DNA of 7,718 bases from an uncultured Chloroflexota bacterium (GCA_903904765.1 CAIVEA010000650.1:1-7718), one strand, 5' to 3'; shown: positions 1 to 6,011, counted from the stretch's first letter. A program made the numbers and translations. Notes: generated by a model not told the origin, from the letters alone.

Positions 1-528
1 CCGCTGCGAGATCGCTTCGGCGCACAATTTCGGTTGGATTTCTACGATCTGCCCGCAATGGAACACATTATCCGGCGCGCCGCCGACATGCTCAAAATCG
101 AGATTAAGCCCGAAGGCACAACCGAAATCGCCCGCCGCGCACGGGGAACACCCCGTGTCGCCCTGCGCCTGTTACGCCGCGTGCGTGACTATGCACAGGT
201 ACGCGCTCAGGGCATCATCACCGGGCCGGTAGCGGGTGAGGCGCTCGCCCTGCTCAACATTGATCATCTCGGTTTAGATGATGTTGACCGCCGTATCCTC
301 ACGCTCATCATCGAAAAGTACGGCGGCGGGCCTGTCGGTCTGGAAACGATCGCCGCCGCCATCAGCGAAGACAGCGCGACCATCATGGACGTATGCGAAC
401 CCTATTTGCTACAGCTCGGTTTCCTTGCCCGCACGCCGCGCGGCAGAACCGCCACGCCCTTTGCTTATGAGCATCTCGGTTACACCCCGCCCGCCTCATC
501 TACTGAAAATCAACCGCCTCTCTTTTAA
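1..528 (+). CDS. ruvB: Holliday junction branch migration helicase RuvB, C-terminal part (5' end outside window)
   Basis: RuvB is the AAA+ motor of the RuvAB complex, which drives branch migration at Holliday junctions during recombinational repair. The frame is open from base 1, so the gene starts upstream; 175 residues are visible, roughly the last half of a protein usually near 340 residues. The visible part begins with PLRDRFG, typical of the end of the AAA+ core. It continues into the small helical domain, with the sensor-2 motif GTPR at visible residues 49-52 followed by the LRRVRDYAQ helix. It ends in the winged-helix DNA-binding domain ([10 protein letters not shown] to TPRGRTAT and AYEHLG), which is the standard RuvB terminus. 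Walker A and B motifs lie outside the window. The DUF2905 gene follows after 11 bases, then queA. A ruvB-queA linkage is common in bacteria, so this is probably one operon. Identification is firm. Confidence 0.97.
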   Translation, partial: PLRDRFGAQFRLDFYDLPAMEHIIRRAADMLKIEIKPEGTTEIARRARGTPRVALRLLRRVRDYAQVRAQGIITGPVAGEALALLNIDHLGLDDVDRRILTLIIEKYGGGPVGLETIAAAISEDSATIMDVCEPYLLQLGFLARTPRGRTATPFAYEHLGYTPPASSTENQPPLF

Positions 529-539
529 GGGATACCCGT

Positions 540-782
540 ATGGACATGAACCAGATCGGACGGGCGCTGCTCATCATCGGCATCGGAGTCACCATTCTCG
601 GCGCGGTGCTCATGTTCATCAGCCGCTTGCCCTTCTTGCAGAACCTCGGCGATTTGCCGGGGGACATCAAAGTTGAAACACAGGGCTTCACCTGCTTTAT
701 GCCTGTCGCCAGCATGATACTGCTCAGCATCATCCTGACCATCGTTGTGAATATCATCATCCGGCTCATCAACAAACCATGA
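540..782 (+). CDS. Small two-helix membrane protein, DUF2905 family
   Basis: An 80-residue protein with two predicted membrane helices (about residues 7-27 and 53-75) separated by a short polar loop. The loop carries LGDLPGDI (residues 36-43), matching the LPGDI signature I associate with the DUF2905 family of uncharacterised membrane proteins. Its function is not known and none is assigned here. The ATG at 540 is preceded by AAGGGA overlapping the ruvB stop, a plausible ribosome binding site at suitable spacing. The gene starts 11 bases after ruvB, and its TGA stop overlaps the queA start in an ATGA at 779-782, so translation of queA is probably coupled to it. Base composition matches its neighbours. 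The open frame, the two helices and the tight operon position make it a real gene; the family name is slightly less sure. Confidence 0.88.
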   Translation: MDMNQIGRALLIIGIGVTILGAVLMFISRLPFLQNLGDLPGDIKVETQGFTCFMPVASMILLSIILTIVVNIIIRLINKP

Positions 783-1849
783 ACATCTCTGAATTTGACT
801 ACGAACTACCTGAATCGTTCATCGCCCAGACTCCCATCGAACCCCGCGACTCCTCACGTTTGATGGTTCTGAATCGGCAAACCAGACAGATCGAGCACCG
901 CATTTTCCGCGATATTGCGGATTATCTCTCTGCGGGGGATGTGCTGGTCATCAATACCACCCGCGTCATCCCCGCCCGCCTGCAAGCGGTCAAAGCGGCC
1001 ACAGGCGGCGGCGTGGAACTGCTCCTGCTGCGCCAGCTAGACGATCTGCGCTGGCATGCGCTGGCGGGTGGGCGCAAAGTCACTGTAGGAACGCGCTTGA
1101 ACTTTCCGAATGCTACCATCTATGCCGAAGTAACCGAAGCATGGCAAGGTTCGGAACGGGTTATCACCTTCAGCCAACCTGTGAACGATCTACTGGAAGA
1201 ACTGGGCGAAACACCTCTCCCGCCCTACATTCATACCCGCCTCGATGATGGCGAACGCTACCAGACTATTTACAGTCGGCAAGAAGGTTCTGCCGCCGCG
1301 CCAACCGCCGGCCTGCACTTCACCCCCGATTTGCTCATGGCGCTGCGCGACAAAGGTGTTCGCATCGCCAACTGTGTGCTGCACATTGGGCTGGACACCT
1401 TCCAGCCCGTCAAAGTGGATCACATCGAAGATCATCACATGCACAGCGAATACGCCTACCTCTCCCCCGATGATGCGCGTACCATCAACGATGCAAAGTT
1501 GGCGGGCAAGCGCGTCATCGCCGTCGGCACGACCAGCGCCCGCACGCTGGAAACTGCTGGCTTGCTCAGTGCAGGACTGGAGCCATCGCAAGCGATGGAA
1601 ACGCCCACAAGCTGCCCTTGGCGACCTGTGACTGCCTTCGAGCGCGACACCAATTTATTCATCTACCCCGGCTATCGCTGGCGCGTGGTGGATGCCATCA
1701 TCACCAACTTTCACCTGCCCAAATCCACCCTGCTCATGATGATGTCGTCGTTCGCAGGCCAAACCACCATCCGTGAAGCCTACGAAACCGCCAAGCGCGA
1801 AGGCTACCGCTTCTTCTCGTTCGGGGATGCCATGTTCATCACCGATTGA
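779..1849 (+). CDS. queA: S-adenosylmethionine:tRNA ribosyltransferase-isomerase QueA
   Basis: QueA transfers and isomerises the ribosyl part of S-adenosylmethionine onto 7-aminomethyl-7-deazaguanine in tRNA, forming epoxyqueuosine in the queuosine pathway; it acts in the cytosol. The 356-residue length fits the family (about 340-360). Recognisable blocks are the N-terminal FDYELPESFIAQ-P with SRLMVL, the EGSAAAPTAGLHFT block at residues 169-182, GTTSARTLE from residue 250, and TNFHLPKSTL at 309-318 followed by the end of the protein in a SFGDAMFI motif. The start ATG overlaps the stop of the DUF2905 gene (ATGA). No separate ribosome binding site is needed if translation is coupled. There is no frameshift or missing block. 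The next gene, rplU, has its own promoter, so queA is probably the last gene of the ruvB transcript, though no strong terminator with a T-run follows it. Confidence 0.98.
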   Translation: MNISEFDYELPESFIAQTPIEPRDSSRLMVLNRQTRQIEHRIFRDIADYLSAGDVLVINTTRVIPARLQAVKAATGGGVELLLLRQLDDLRWHALAGGRKVTVGTRLNFPNATIYAEVTEAWQGSERVITFSQPVNDLLEELGETPLPPYIHTRLDDGERYQTIYSRQEGSAAAPTAGLHFTPDLLMALRDKGVRIANCVLHIGLDTFQPVKVDHIEDHHMHSEYAYLSPDDARTINDAKLAGKRVIAVGTTSARTLETAGLLSAGLEPSQAMETPTSCPWRPVTAFERDTNLFIYPGYRWRVVDAIITNFHLPKSTLLMMMSSFAGQTTIREAYETAKREGYRFFSFGDAMFITD

Positions 1850-1873
1850 ACCTGTCACGGGGCAATCCGCGAT

Positions 1874-1894
1874 TCAACGGCATCCCACCGTTGA
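1874..1894. promoter_or_regulatory. Inverted repeat overlapping the rplU -35 box
   Basis: TCAACGG at 1874-1880 and CCGTTGA at 1888-1894 form a perfect 7-bp inverted repeat around a 7-base centre. The right arm overlaps the first four bases of the -35 box TTGACG (1891-1896). As DNA it could be an operator for a repressor. As RNA it could be a weak hairpin at the end of the queA transcript, but no T-run follows (the next bases are CGCTCTC). The arms are short, so chance is possible. Confidence 0.35.
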
Positions 1895-1919
1895 CGCTCT
1901 CACGTGAACGCCCTATAAT
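1891..1919 (+). promoter_or_regulatory. Housekeeping sigma-70-type promoter for rplU-rpmA-rpmE
   Basis: TTGACG at 1891-1896 (5 of 6 to consensus) and TATAAT at 1914-1919 (perfect) are separated by exactly 17 bases. Transcription should begin near 1926, leaving a leader of about 98 bases before rplU. The position, just downstream of the queA stop and ahead of a ribosomal protein operon, is what one expects for a strong growth-related promoter. Confidence 0.85.
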
Positions 1920-1968
1920 GGCGGTTCTGCTATTTACAAGCCGTTCACAGCCCATTTTCCCCGTAGTA

Positions 1969-1989
1969 TGTGCCTATGAAGCAGGTACA
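1969..1989 (+). promoter_or_regulatory. Possible leader hairpin upstream of rplU
   Basis: In the untranslated leader, TGTGCCT (1969-1975) can pair with AGGTACA (1983-1989), giving seven pairs, one of them G-U, around a 7-base loop. L21 operons in other bacteria are known to carry regulatory leaders, so a leader structure here is plausible. The hairpin is small, and no match to a known leader family can be shown by eye. Confidence 0.25.
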
Positions 1990-2023
1990 GCGGCGGTGGC
2001 AAGTGAAGATTGGGAGATAACAC

Positions 2024-2335
2024 ATGTACGCTATTATCCGCTCCGGCGGACACCAGTATCGCGCTGAGGTTGGCGCTTTTCTGGATGTCGAAAAACTTCC
2101 TCATAACGTGAATGACAGCATCGAGATTTCGGATGTCCTGCTCGTCGGTGACGGCGAGACAACCGTGATCGGTCAGCCTTTCGTCGAAGGCGCGAAGGTC
2201 AAGGCGACTGTCGTGGAACAGTTCCGGGGCGAGAAGATCATCGTCTTCCACTACCGCCAGCGCACCAACTACCGCAAAACGAACGGTCATCGCCAGTATT
2301 ACACCCGTCTGCGGATTGACGCGATTCAGAAATAA
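2024..2335 (+). CDS. rplU: 50S ribosomal protein L21
   Basis: L21 is a 23S rRNA-binding protein of the large ribosomal subunit. The 103-residue length is normal. The N-terminus MYAIIRSGGHQYR is the classic L21 start, and the C-terminal half carries KIIVFHYRQR...YRKTNGHRQYYTRLRI, the basic rRNA-binding block of the family. GGGAG at 2012-2016 lies seven bases before the ATG and fixes the start. It is the first gene of the transcript predicted from the 1891-1919 promoter and is followed 18 bases later by rpmA, the normal partner of rplU. The gene usually found between them in Firmicutes (prp/ysxB) is absent. Confidence 0.98.
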   Translation: MYAIIRSGGHQYRAEVGAFLDVEKLPHNVNDSIEISDVLLVGDGETTVIGQPFVEGAKVKATVVEQFRGEKIIVFHYRQRTNYRKTNGHRQYYTRLRIDAIQK

Positions 2336-2353
2336 TTACAGGAGCAGATCACA

Positions 2354-2629
<276 letters not shown>

Positions 2630-2660
2630 CCCGCGCAGTACACAACTTTACCCATACGTG

Positions 2661-2692
2661 GCGTTACGCTACCCCGGCGGGGGCCGTGACGC
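2661..2692 (+). promoter_or_regulatory. Two-tier RNA hairpin just upstream of the L31 ribosome binding site
   Basis: GCGTTACG (2661-2668) pairs with CGTGACGC (2685-2692), giving eight base pairs, one of them G-U. Inside it, CCCC (2672-2675) pairs with GGGG (2679-2682) around GGC, leaving a small asymmetric internal loop (CTA opposite GC). The structure ends four bases before the AAAAGGA ribosome binding site at 2696-2702. No T-run follows, so it is not an obvious terminator. It may be a processing site or a translational control element for the L31 gene. L31 leaders are known in several phyla, but a match to any of them is not shown. Confidence 0.5.
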
Positions 2693-2712
2693 GGCAAAAG
2701 GACGCGAGAGAA

Positions 2713-3174
2713 ATGAAAGAAAAGCTTCATCCGCAGTGGTACGCCGAAGCCAACGTGGTCTGTGCCTGCGGCAATACGTGGAAGACCGGCGCAACTGTAC
2801 CGGAAATCCGCACCGATATTTGCTCGGCCTGCCACCCCTTCTATACCGGTGAACAACGCATCGTGGACACCGAAGGTCAGGTTGATCGCTTCCTCAAGCG
2901 CCTTCAGGTGCGCGACAATCGCCGTGCCGAAGTCGAAGCCCGTGCAGTGGCGCAGACTTCGCCCGATGCCCCCATCAGCGATTTCGACCTCGGCAAGCGT
3001 TATGTCACCATCCTCGAAGAGCATGGTGTCAAGATCGTTGGCGACTTCCTCTCCAAGCTGGCTGAAGGCGAAGAAAAGCTACTCGAAATTCCCGGCATTG
3101 GTCGCAAGGTCATCTCTGATCTGAAGAAGGCTCTGCGTGCTCGTGGCTACGAGCTTCCCCAAGCGCCGGAGTAA
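2713..3174 (+). CDS. rpmE: 50S ribosomal protein L31 with C-terminal RNA polymerase alpha-CTD-like domain
   Basis: Residues 1-70 are a zinc-binding (C+) type L31, a protein of the large subunit that bridges to the small subunit. It has MKEKLHPQWY at the start, metal ligands Cys17, Cys19, Cys37 and Cys40, the HPFYTG block after them, and VDRFLKR near residue 60. Ordinary L31 ends here at about 70 residues. This protein runs on to 153: a charged linker (71-87), then residues 88-149 with PISDFDL, VKIVGDFLSK, LLEIPGIGRK and LRARGYELP. That region aligns block by block with the alpha subunit C-terminal domain of RNA polymerase, a helix-hairpin-helix fold. By my alignment to E. coli alpha, Arg265 is matched by Arg96, Gly296 by Gly130 and Lys298 by Lys132, while Asn268, Cys269 and Ser299 are replaced. 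The ATG at 2713 is chosen over an in-frame GTG at 2686 because AAAAGGA sits 10 bases upstream of it and MKEKLHP is the normal L31 start. The role of the extra domain is unknown; it may bind nucleic acid or protein. Confidence 0.93.
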   Translation: MKEKLHPQWYAEANVVCACGNTWKTGATVPEIRTDICSACHPFYTGEQRIVDTEGQVDRFLKRLQVRDNRRAEVEARAVAQTSPDAPISDFDLGKRYVTILEEHGVKIVGDFLSKLAEGEEKLLEIPGIGRKVISDLKKALRARGYELPQAPE

Positions 3175-3196
3175 ATTTTCCGCAGTTGATCGTTAT

Positions 3197-3238
3197 AAGA
3201 GGCAGACCGTCCACACCGAGGTCTGCCTCTTGTCTTGT
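3197..3238 (+). terminator. 12-bp hairpin after the L31 gene, probable terminator
   Basis: AAGAGGCAGACC (3197-3208) and GGTCTGCCTCTT (3220-3231) are perfect complements around an 11-base loop. The tail GTCTTGT is only moderately T-rich, so termination may be partial. It lies 22 bases after the L31 stop and ends 10 bases before the tdk ribosome binding site. No convincing promoter is visible between it and tdk, so tdk may depend on readthrough. Confidence 0.72.
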
Positions 3239-3249
3239 ATGGAGGCAGC

Positions 3250-3819
3250 ATGCGTCACCATAGTGGTCGCGTAGAAGTCGTCTGTGGCAGCATGTTCTGC
3301 GGCAAGACCGAAGAACTCATCCGTCGCGCCCGTCGCGCCGTCATCGCCCGCCAAGAGTTGCAGGTCTTTAAGCCGCGCATTGATGACCGCTACAGTATCG
3401 AAAAAGTCACCAGCCACAGTGGACAGGATTATCAGGCCATCCCCGTCAGCGATTCAGTCGAACTCCTCGCCAACCTCGATTCGCGCACGACGGTGGTTGC
3501 CGTAGACGAAGTGCAGTTCTTCGATGCAGGAATCGTCAATGTCGTGCAGGATTTGGCCTCACGCGGCATACGGGTCATCCTCGCTGGCCTCGATATGGAC
3601 TTCCGTGGTGAACCGTTCGGCCCCATGCCGCAACTACTCGCCATCGCCGAGGAGGTCACTAAGTTACACGCCATCTGCGTTATCTGCGGCGAAGATGCCT
3701 GTCGCACACAGCGTCTCGTCAACGGCAAACCCGCCAACTACGACGACCCGATTATCTTTGTCGGTGCTCATGAGGCGTATGAGGCACGCTGCCGCCAACA
3801 TCATGAAGTTCCCCGATAA
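3250..3819 (+). CDS. tdk: Thymidine kinase (type II, TK1-like)
   Basis: Thymidine kinase phosphorylates thymidine with ATP to dTMP in the pyrimidine salvage pathway. The 189-residue length is typical of the TK1-like family. The P-loop GSMFCGKT is at residues 13-20. The DEVQFF motif at 86-91 carries the probable catalytic base Glu87. The zinc site is formed by Cys143 and Cys146 and by Cys181 and His184 near the C-terminus. The thymidine-binding lasso region lies between them, ending in [13 protein letters not shown]. The start at ATG 3250 is preceded by GGAGG at 3241-3245; an in-frame TTG at 3235 is less likely because it lies upstream of that site. An rpmE-tdk pair is also known in Bacillus, where prfA follows; here a response regulator follows instead. 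Identification is firm. Confidence 0.97.
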   Translation: MRHHSGRVEVVCGSMFCGKTEELIRRARRAVIARQELQVFKPRIDDRYSIEKVTSHSGQDYQAIPVSDSVELLANLDSRTTVVAVDEVQFFDAGIVNVVQDLASRGIRVILAGLDMDFRGEPFGPMPQLLAIAEEVTKLHAICVICGEDACRTQRLVNGKPANYDDPIIFVGAHEAYEARCRQHHEVPR

Positions 3820-3851
3820 AATTTGTGATGTTGCTTTACGATATTCGGTGC

Positions 3852-3868
3852 AATTGTTATAAACAATT
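3852..3868. promoter_or_regulatory. 17-base AT-rich palindrome, candidate operator
   Basis: AATTGTT (3852-3858) and AACAATT (3862-3868) are perfect inverted arms around ATA. The right arm shares two bases with a possible -35 box (TTCACA, 3867-3872) upstream of the response regulator gene, the position where a repressor would act. Short AT-rich palindromes arise easily by chance, and I do not recognise the binding protein. A terminator for tdk is unlikely because the stem is weak and no T-run follows. Confidence 0.35.
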
Positions 3869-3916
3869 CACAAAACGAATAGCCACACTGAGAATAGTCA
3901 TGGTAAACTAGATAAT
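3867..3916 (+). promoter_or_regulatory. Candidate promoter region of the response regulator gene
   Basis: Two overlapping candidates are visible, each with 17-base spacing: TTCACA (3867-3872) with GAGAAT (3890-3895), and CTGAGA (3888-3893) with GATAAT (3911-3916). Each pair has at least four matches per box. The AT-rich gap of 142 bases after tdk makes a promoter here likely, but which pair is used cannot be decided. Confidence 0.45.
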
Positions 3917-3961
3917 TATGGAAGTGCGCTTGTTTTCCTCTAATTGTCTGGAGGCGCTCGA

Positions 3962-4342
3962 ATGACTCCCACCCGTGTGGTTTGCATCGAAGACGAACCG
4001 CAAATGATTGACCTGATGCGCCTCATCCTCTCGCGTGACGGGTTCGAGGTCATCGGTTCTCCGGGTGGCATGCAAGGTTTGCAAATCATCGAGGATATCC
4101 AACCGCGCCTCGTCTTGCTCGATCTCATGATGCCAGACATGGACGGTTGGGAAGTCTATCAGCGCATGAAAGCCAACCCCGCCACCAGTCATATCCCCGT
4201 CATTGTGGTCACGGCGCGGGCGCAGAGCATAGATAAGGTGCTTGGGTTGCACATCGCAAAAGTGGATGATTACGTCACGAAGCCGTTCGGCCCTACCGAA
4301 CTGCTCGAAAGTGTTCGCAGGGTTCTCGCCGAAAAAGCCTGA
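3962..4342 (+). CDS. Stand-alone receiver-domain response regulator (CheY-like)
   Basis: A 126-residue protein made only of a receiver domain, with no DNA-binding or enzymatic output domain. It would be phosphorylated by a histidine kinase and signal by binding a partner. All key positions are present: acidic pair Glu10-Asp11 in IEDEP, phosphoacceptor Asp54 in LLDLMMPDMDGW, Thr84 in VVTAR, and Lys107 in DDYVTKPFG. The start at ATG 3962 is set by GGAGG at 3950-3954, seven bases upstream. It has its own candidate promoter region, and no histidine kinase lies in the window, so it is an orphan here. It sits directly before the LysM cassette, but that cassette has its own likely promoter, so a shared role is only a guess. 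The partner is unknown. Confidence 0.93.
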   Translation: MTPTRVVCIEDEPQMIDLMRLILSRDGFEVIGSPGGMQGLQIIEDIQPRLVLLDLMMPDMDGWEVYQRMKANPATSHIPVIVVTARAQSIDKVLGLHIAKVDDYVTKPFGPTELLESVRRVLAEKA

Positions 4343-4382
4343 TCCCACTCCACTAATCCCACCTGCAACACCATTAATCGGT

Positions 4383-4410
4383 TTCGCAAATCTTATATCC
4401 TCTGTATAAT
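4383..4410 (+). promoter_or_regulatory. Candidate promoter of the LysM cassette
   Basis: A perfect -10 box TATAAT lies at 4405-4410. TTCGCA at 4383-4388, 16 bases upstream, matches four of six positions of a -35 box. Transcription would start near 4417, giving a leader of about 35 bases before the first LysM gene. No terminator is seen after the response regulator gene, so readthrough from upstream is also possible. Confidence 0.6.
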
Positions 4411-4451
4411 CTGTGTGCCTCATCGCGCTGACGCACATAGGTGGGATTGTC

Positions 4452-6011
4452 ATGAGAAAACAGATTCAACGCTCGATTATCTGCTGCTTGTTCAGCCTCC
4501 TTTTCGTATGGGTCGTTGTGCCAGCAGGCGCACAAGAGCAGAATCTGCTCACCAACCCCGGTTTTGAAGCACCCTTCCAATCTCTGGACGGCGTTCCTCC
4601 CCGGCAGGTCGCTCAAGGATGGACTCCTTGGCACGTTAGCGGTGGTGCATCCGCCTCCGAAAATATCCAACCGGAATACTATCCAGCCACCGATACAACC
4701 AACGGTCTTGGCGTGCCGCGCATCCGTTCCGGTAGTGATGCCCAGCAGTACCAGACCTTCTTCGCCACCCACGATGGCGGCCTCTATCAGCGTGTGAACG
4801 GTGTGAGCAATGGCGCACAACTGACATTCACCGCCTATATTTACGTGTGGTCAAGCAGTTTCGATGATGTCAACAAGAGCGAACAGGACGGTGGCATCGT
4901 CGTTCAAGTGGGTATTGATCCCACTGGTGGAACCGATGCCACCAGTGGGGCGATCGTATGGTCGCAGCCCAACCTGCAATACGATGCTTACAACCAGTAC
5001 AGCGTGACAACCTCGGCGCTGAACAATGCAGTGACCGTATTCATTCGTTCCACCGTCAGTGTTCCCGTCAAGAACAACAATATCTATGTGGATGACGCAT
5101 CTCTGACAACCGCCGCGACTATCCCGGCCACCGCCACCAATACCGCTATCCCGCAGCCCACCGCGACAAACACAGTAGAGCCTACCCCGACACAGCAAAC
5201 CGATGCCTCTGCCACTCCAGTTCCGCCCAGTGCCACGCCGGTACCGCCCACCGCCACACCCATTCCGGTTGAACCGAGCGCGACCAGTATCGTAGTCGCT
5301 GTGGCCTCCGCCACCCCGACGCAGGAATCCCTAGCGCCGAGTGCCACGCCCCTGCCACCGACTGCTACCAGTCTACCGCCCACATCGGTACCCACCCCGC
5401 AAGGTGGTTTCCAGAGCAACATCACCCACATCGTTCAGCAGGGTGATACAGTGGGCAATCTGGCAACACTCTATGGCAGCACCATCGAAGCCATCATCAG
5501 CGCCAACGGCTTGAGCGCAAGCGCATTCATCCGTGTCGGTCAATCGCTGCTCATCCCTGTACGCCAACCGCCGGTCATTCCGGCAACAGCCACACCAACC
5601 TCAAACGCGCCCGTTGTAACCGCAGCGCCCGGTTCGTCACAAACATTCGTGTATGTGGTACAGCCCGGTGATACGCTGCTGCGCGTGGCAGTACGCTTCA
5701 GTACCAACATCGCCACACTGTCGCAGTTGAACGGCATCACCAACCCGAACGTCATCCGTGTCGGCCAGCGCCTACTCATCCCCACCGGCCCGGGTGCAGT
5801 GGTCACAGGCGGCGGGGATGTCTCCGGCGCGGGTGTCAGCGCCACAACTCAACCGCCCGCACCGCAAAACACCACCTACATCGTTCGTGGCGGAGATACG
5901 CTCTACAAAATCGCGCTCCGCTTTAAGCGTAGTGTGGCGCAGTTGATGCAGGCCAACAACTTGAATAATCCGAACTTCATTTTCGTTGGGCAGGTCTTGG
6001 TTATCCCATGA
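4452..6011 (+). CDS. Secreted protein: carbohydrate-binding-like domain, Pro/Thr linker, three LysM domains
   Basis: A 519-residue exported protein. The signal peptide has a positive start (MRKQIQR), a hydrophobic stretch and a likely cleavage after Ala27 (AGA/QE). Residues about 31-218 resemble a beta-sandwich carbohydrate-binding domain of the CBM4/9 type: it opens with NLLTNPGFE and closes with NIYVDDASL, a common pattern for that fold. Residues 219-322 are a Pro/Thr/Ser/Ala linker. Three LysM domains follow at about 325-369, 400-444 and 475-519. Each has the (Q/R)xGDT opening and the VGQxLxIP closing, and the protein ends with the last one. LysM domains bind peptidoglycan or chitin-type glycans, so it probably attaches to the cell wall or a polysaccharide. 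No catalytic domain is visible. ATG 4452 is chosen over GTG 4413 because AGGTGGG lies just before it and the signal peptide starts there. Its stop overlaps the next start. Confidence 0.93.
   Translation: MRKQIQRSIICCLFSLLFVWVVVPAGAQEQNLLTNPGFEAPFQSLDGVPPRQVAQGWTPWHVSGGASASENIQPEYYPATDTTNGLGVPRIRSGSDAQQYQTFFATHDGGLYQRVNGVSNGAQLTFTAYIYVWSSSFDDVNKSEQDGGIVVQVGIDPTGGTDATSGAIVWSQPNLQYDAYNQYSVTTSALNNAVTVFIRSTVSVPVKNNNIYVDDASLTTAATIPATATNTAIPQPTATNTVEPTPTQQTDASATPVPPSATPVPPTATPIPVEPSATSIVVAVASATPTQESLAPSATPLPPTATSLPPTSVPTPQGGFQSNITHIVQQGDTVGNLATLYGSTIEAIISANGLSASAFIRVGQSLLIPVRQPPVIPATATPTSNAPVVTAAPGSSQTFVYVVQPGDTLLRVAVRFSTNIATLSQLNGITNPNVIRVGQRLLIPTGPGAVVTGGGDVSGAGVSATTQPPAPQNTTYIVRGGDTLYKIALRFKRSVAQLMQANNLNNPNFIFVGQVLVIP
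4920..4949 (+). repeat. Perfect 11-bp inverted repeat inside the LysM gene
   Basis: CCCACTGGTGG (4920-4930) and CCACCAGTGGG (4939-4949) are exact complements around an 8-base loop, and could form a stable mRNA hairpin within the carbohydrate-binding-like domain. It encodes part of a DPTGGTDATSG stretch. Chance or codon bias may explain it. Confidence 0.6.
5106..5417 (+). repeat. Low-complexity Pro/Thr/Ala linker-coding region
   Basis: This stretch encodes imperfect repeats such as SATPVPP, PTATPIP, SATPLPP and PTATSLPP. At the DNA level, GCCAC and CCGCCCAC-like units recur at irregular spacing. Such linkers separate domains in exported proteins of Chloroflexota and may be glycosylated. It is part of the coding sequence, not an independent element. 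Confidence 0.85.

Noticed and set aside
1190..1591. Open frame of 133 codons on the - strand within queA
   Set aside because: It is antisense to the most conserved part of queA and has no own start signals or recognisable motifs.
1846..2067. Open frame of 73 codons on the + strand between queA and rplU
   Set aside because: It starts at a TTG inside the queA stop region, contains the -35 and -10 boxes and leader of rplU, and runs into rplU in another frame. The translation looks like no known family.
2686..2712. Upstream GTG start for the L31 gene
   Set aside because: It would add nine residues (MTRQKDARE) not seen in L31, places the start within the hairpin, and ignores the AAAAGGA site that suits the ATG at 2713.
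3908..4453. Long open frame of 181 codons on the - strand
   Set aside because: It lies opposite the response regulator gene, whose receiver motifs are complete. The antisense frame is open because of codon bias and has no recognisable domain.
4374..4820. Open frame of 148 codons on the - strand
   Set aside because: It overlaps the promoter, signal peptide and binding-domain coding region of the LysM gene on the opposite strand, with no family features.
5200..5400. Repeated GCCAC/CCGCCCAC units considered as a CRISPR or tandem repeat
   Set aside because: The units are short, imperfect and irregularly spaced, stay in frame and encode a standard low-complexity linker.
5084..5431. Gly/Val-rich open frame on the - strand
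   Set aside because: It is the antisense reading of the Pro/Thr/Ala linker repeats; the apparent GVGVAVGGTG repeats are a product of the codons on the + strand.
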